From assembly GCA_023423275.1 (NCBI GenBank), contig JAFAFW010000026.1:1-5142 (forward strand): a DNA stretch of 5,142 bases. The letters run 5' to 3'. Under the pieces are notes generated by a model that made no database searches, had not been told where the DNA came from, and saw nothing but the letters and a program-made list of their open reading frames with translations. Positions within the stretch are counted from its first letter, which is position 1. The number at the start of each line of letters is the position of its first letter. The DNA is from Pseudomonadota bacterium. Lineage in GTDB: Bacteria; Pseudomonadota; Alphaproteobacteria; Rhizobiales; Hyphomicrobiaceae. Shown one piece after another: positions 5,032 through 5,142 of the stretch. A program made the position numbers and the translations under genes.

Positions 5032-5142
5032 TCAAGCGGGCACGCCCACCCCGAGATCCTTCAGCATCGGCACCAGCGCCGCAGCGGCATCCACGTGCAT
5101 CTCAGGAGACGGATAGTAGGAATTGAGGCAAGTTCGCCGCCC
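5032..5142 (-). CDS. Possible C-terminal end of an unidentified protein (partial)
   Basis: On the minus strand a frame is open from the window edge to a TGA at 5032-5034, giving 36 residues. It ends in a likely helix, MHVDAAAALVPMLKDLGV, preceded by SYYPSPE. Codon use is GC-rich and the sequence reads like a natural protein end. A second frame is also open over most of the stretch, so the call is tentative. The YYPSPE turn followed by a final helix faintly recalls the ends of some LysR-type regulators, but this is too weak to name. It lies outside the element, in the right chromosomal flank. Between it and the tRNA (4885-5031) I see no gene. Confidence 0.4.
   Translation of the reverse strand, partial: GRRTCLNSYYPSPEMHVDAAAALVPMLKDLGVGVPA

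Overview
The window looks like an alphaproteobacterial, probably rhizobial-type, chromosome carrying a small integrated element. The lineage is inferred from the GC-rich codon use of the flanking genes and the rhizobial style of the integrase fragments (for example a GHHHPDF tail). It is not proven.

Layout. Positions 1-176 hold the end of an isocitrate/isopropylmalate-dehydrogenase family gene (+). Positions 177-611 hold little except the C-terminal remnant of an older tyrosine recombinase (about 321-545). Positions 612-662 are a 51-bp copy of the 3' end of a tRNA-Arg gene. The complete tRNA-Arg(TCT), with encoded CCA, lies on the minus strand at 4808-4884, and its 3' part (4808-4858) is identical to the left copy. 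These direct repeats are the attachment-site duplications of an element of about 4.2 kb. Beyond the tRNA, 5032-5142 (-) may be the end of an unidentified gene.

Inside the element, a promoter and ribosome binding site precede a tyrosine integrase (from 826, +). The integrase is broken: after about residue 329, before the HxxR and Tyr catalytic boxes, it runs into the C-terminal nuclease domain of a phage large terminase in another frame (to 2501). This looks like a deletion junction in an ancestral prophage or satellite. On the other strand, a three-gene set runs leftward from about 4670: a 78-residue helical protein, a four-transmembrane protein with features of the SMODS-associated 4TM (S-4TM) effector family, and a CD-NTase (SMODS) nucleotidyltransferase whose start overlaps the effector's stop.

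Working model. The cargo is a compact, type I-like CBASS anti-phage system. On phage infection the CD-NTase would make a cyclic nucleotide that triggers the membrane effector and stops or kills the cell. The small first gene is not a known CBASS component and could be a regulator or a third part. The element is probably no longer self-mobile, because its integrase lacks the catalytic C-terminus. Matched pairs of TGCTGAC repeats, 11 bp apart, near both ends are good candidates for integrase or excisionase arm-binding sites.
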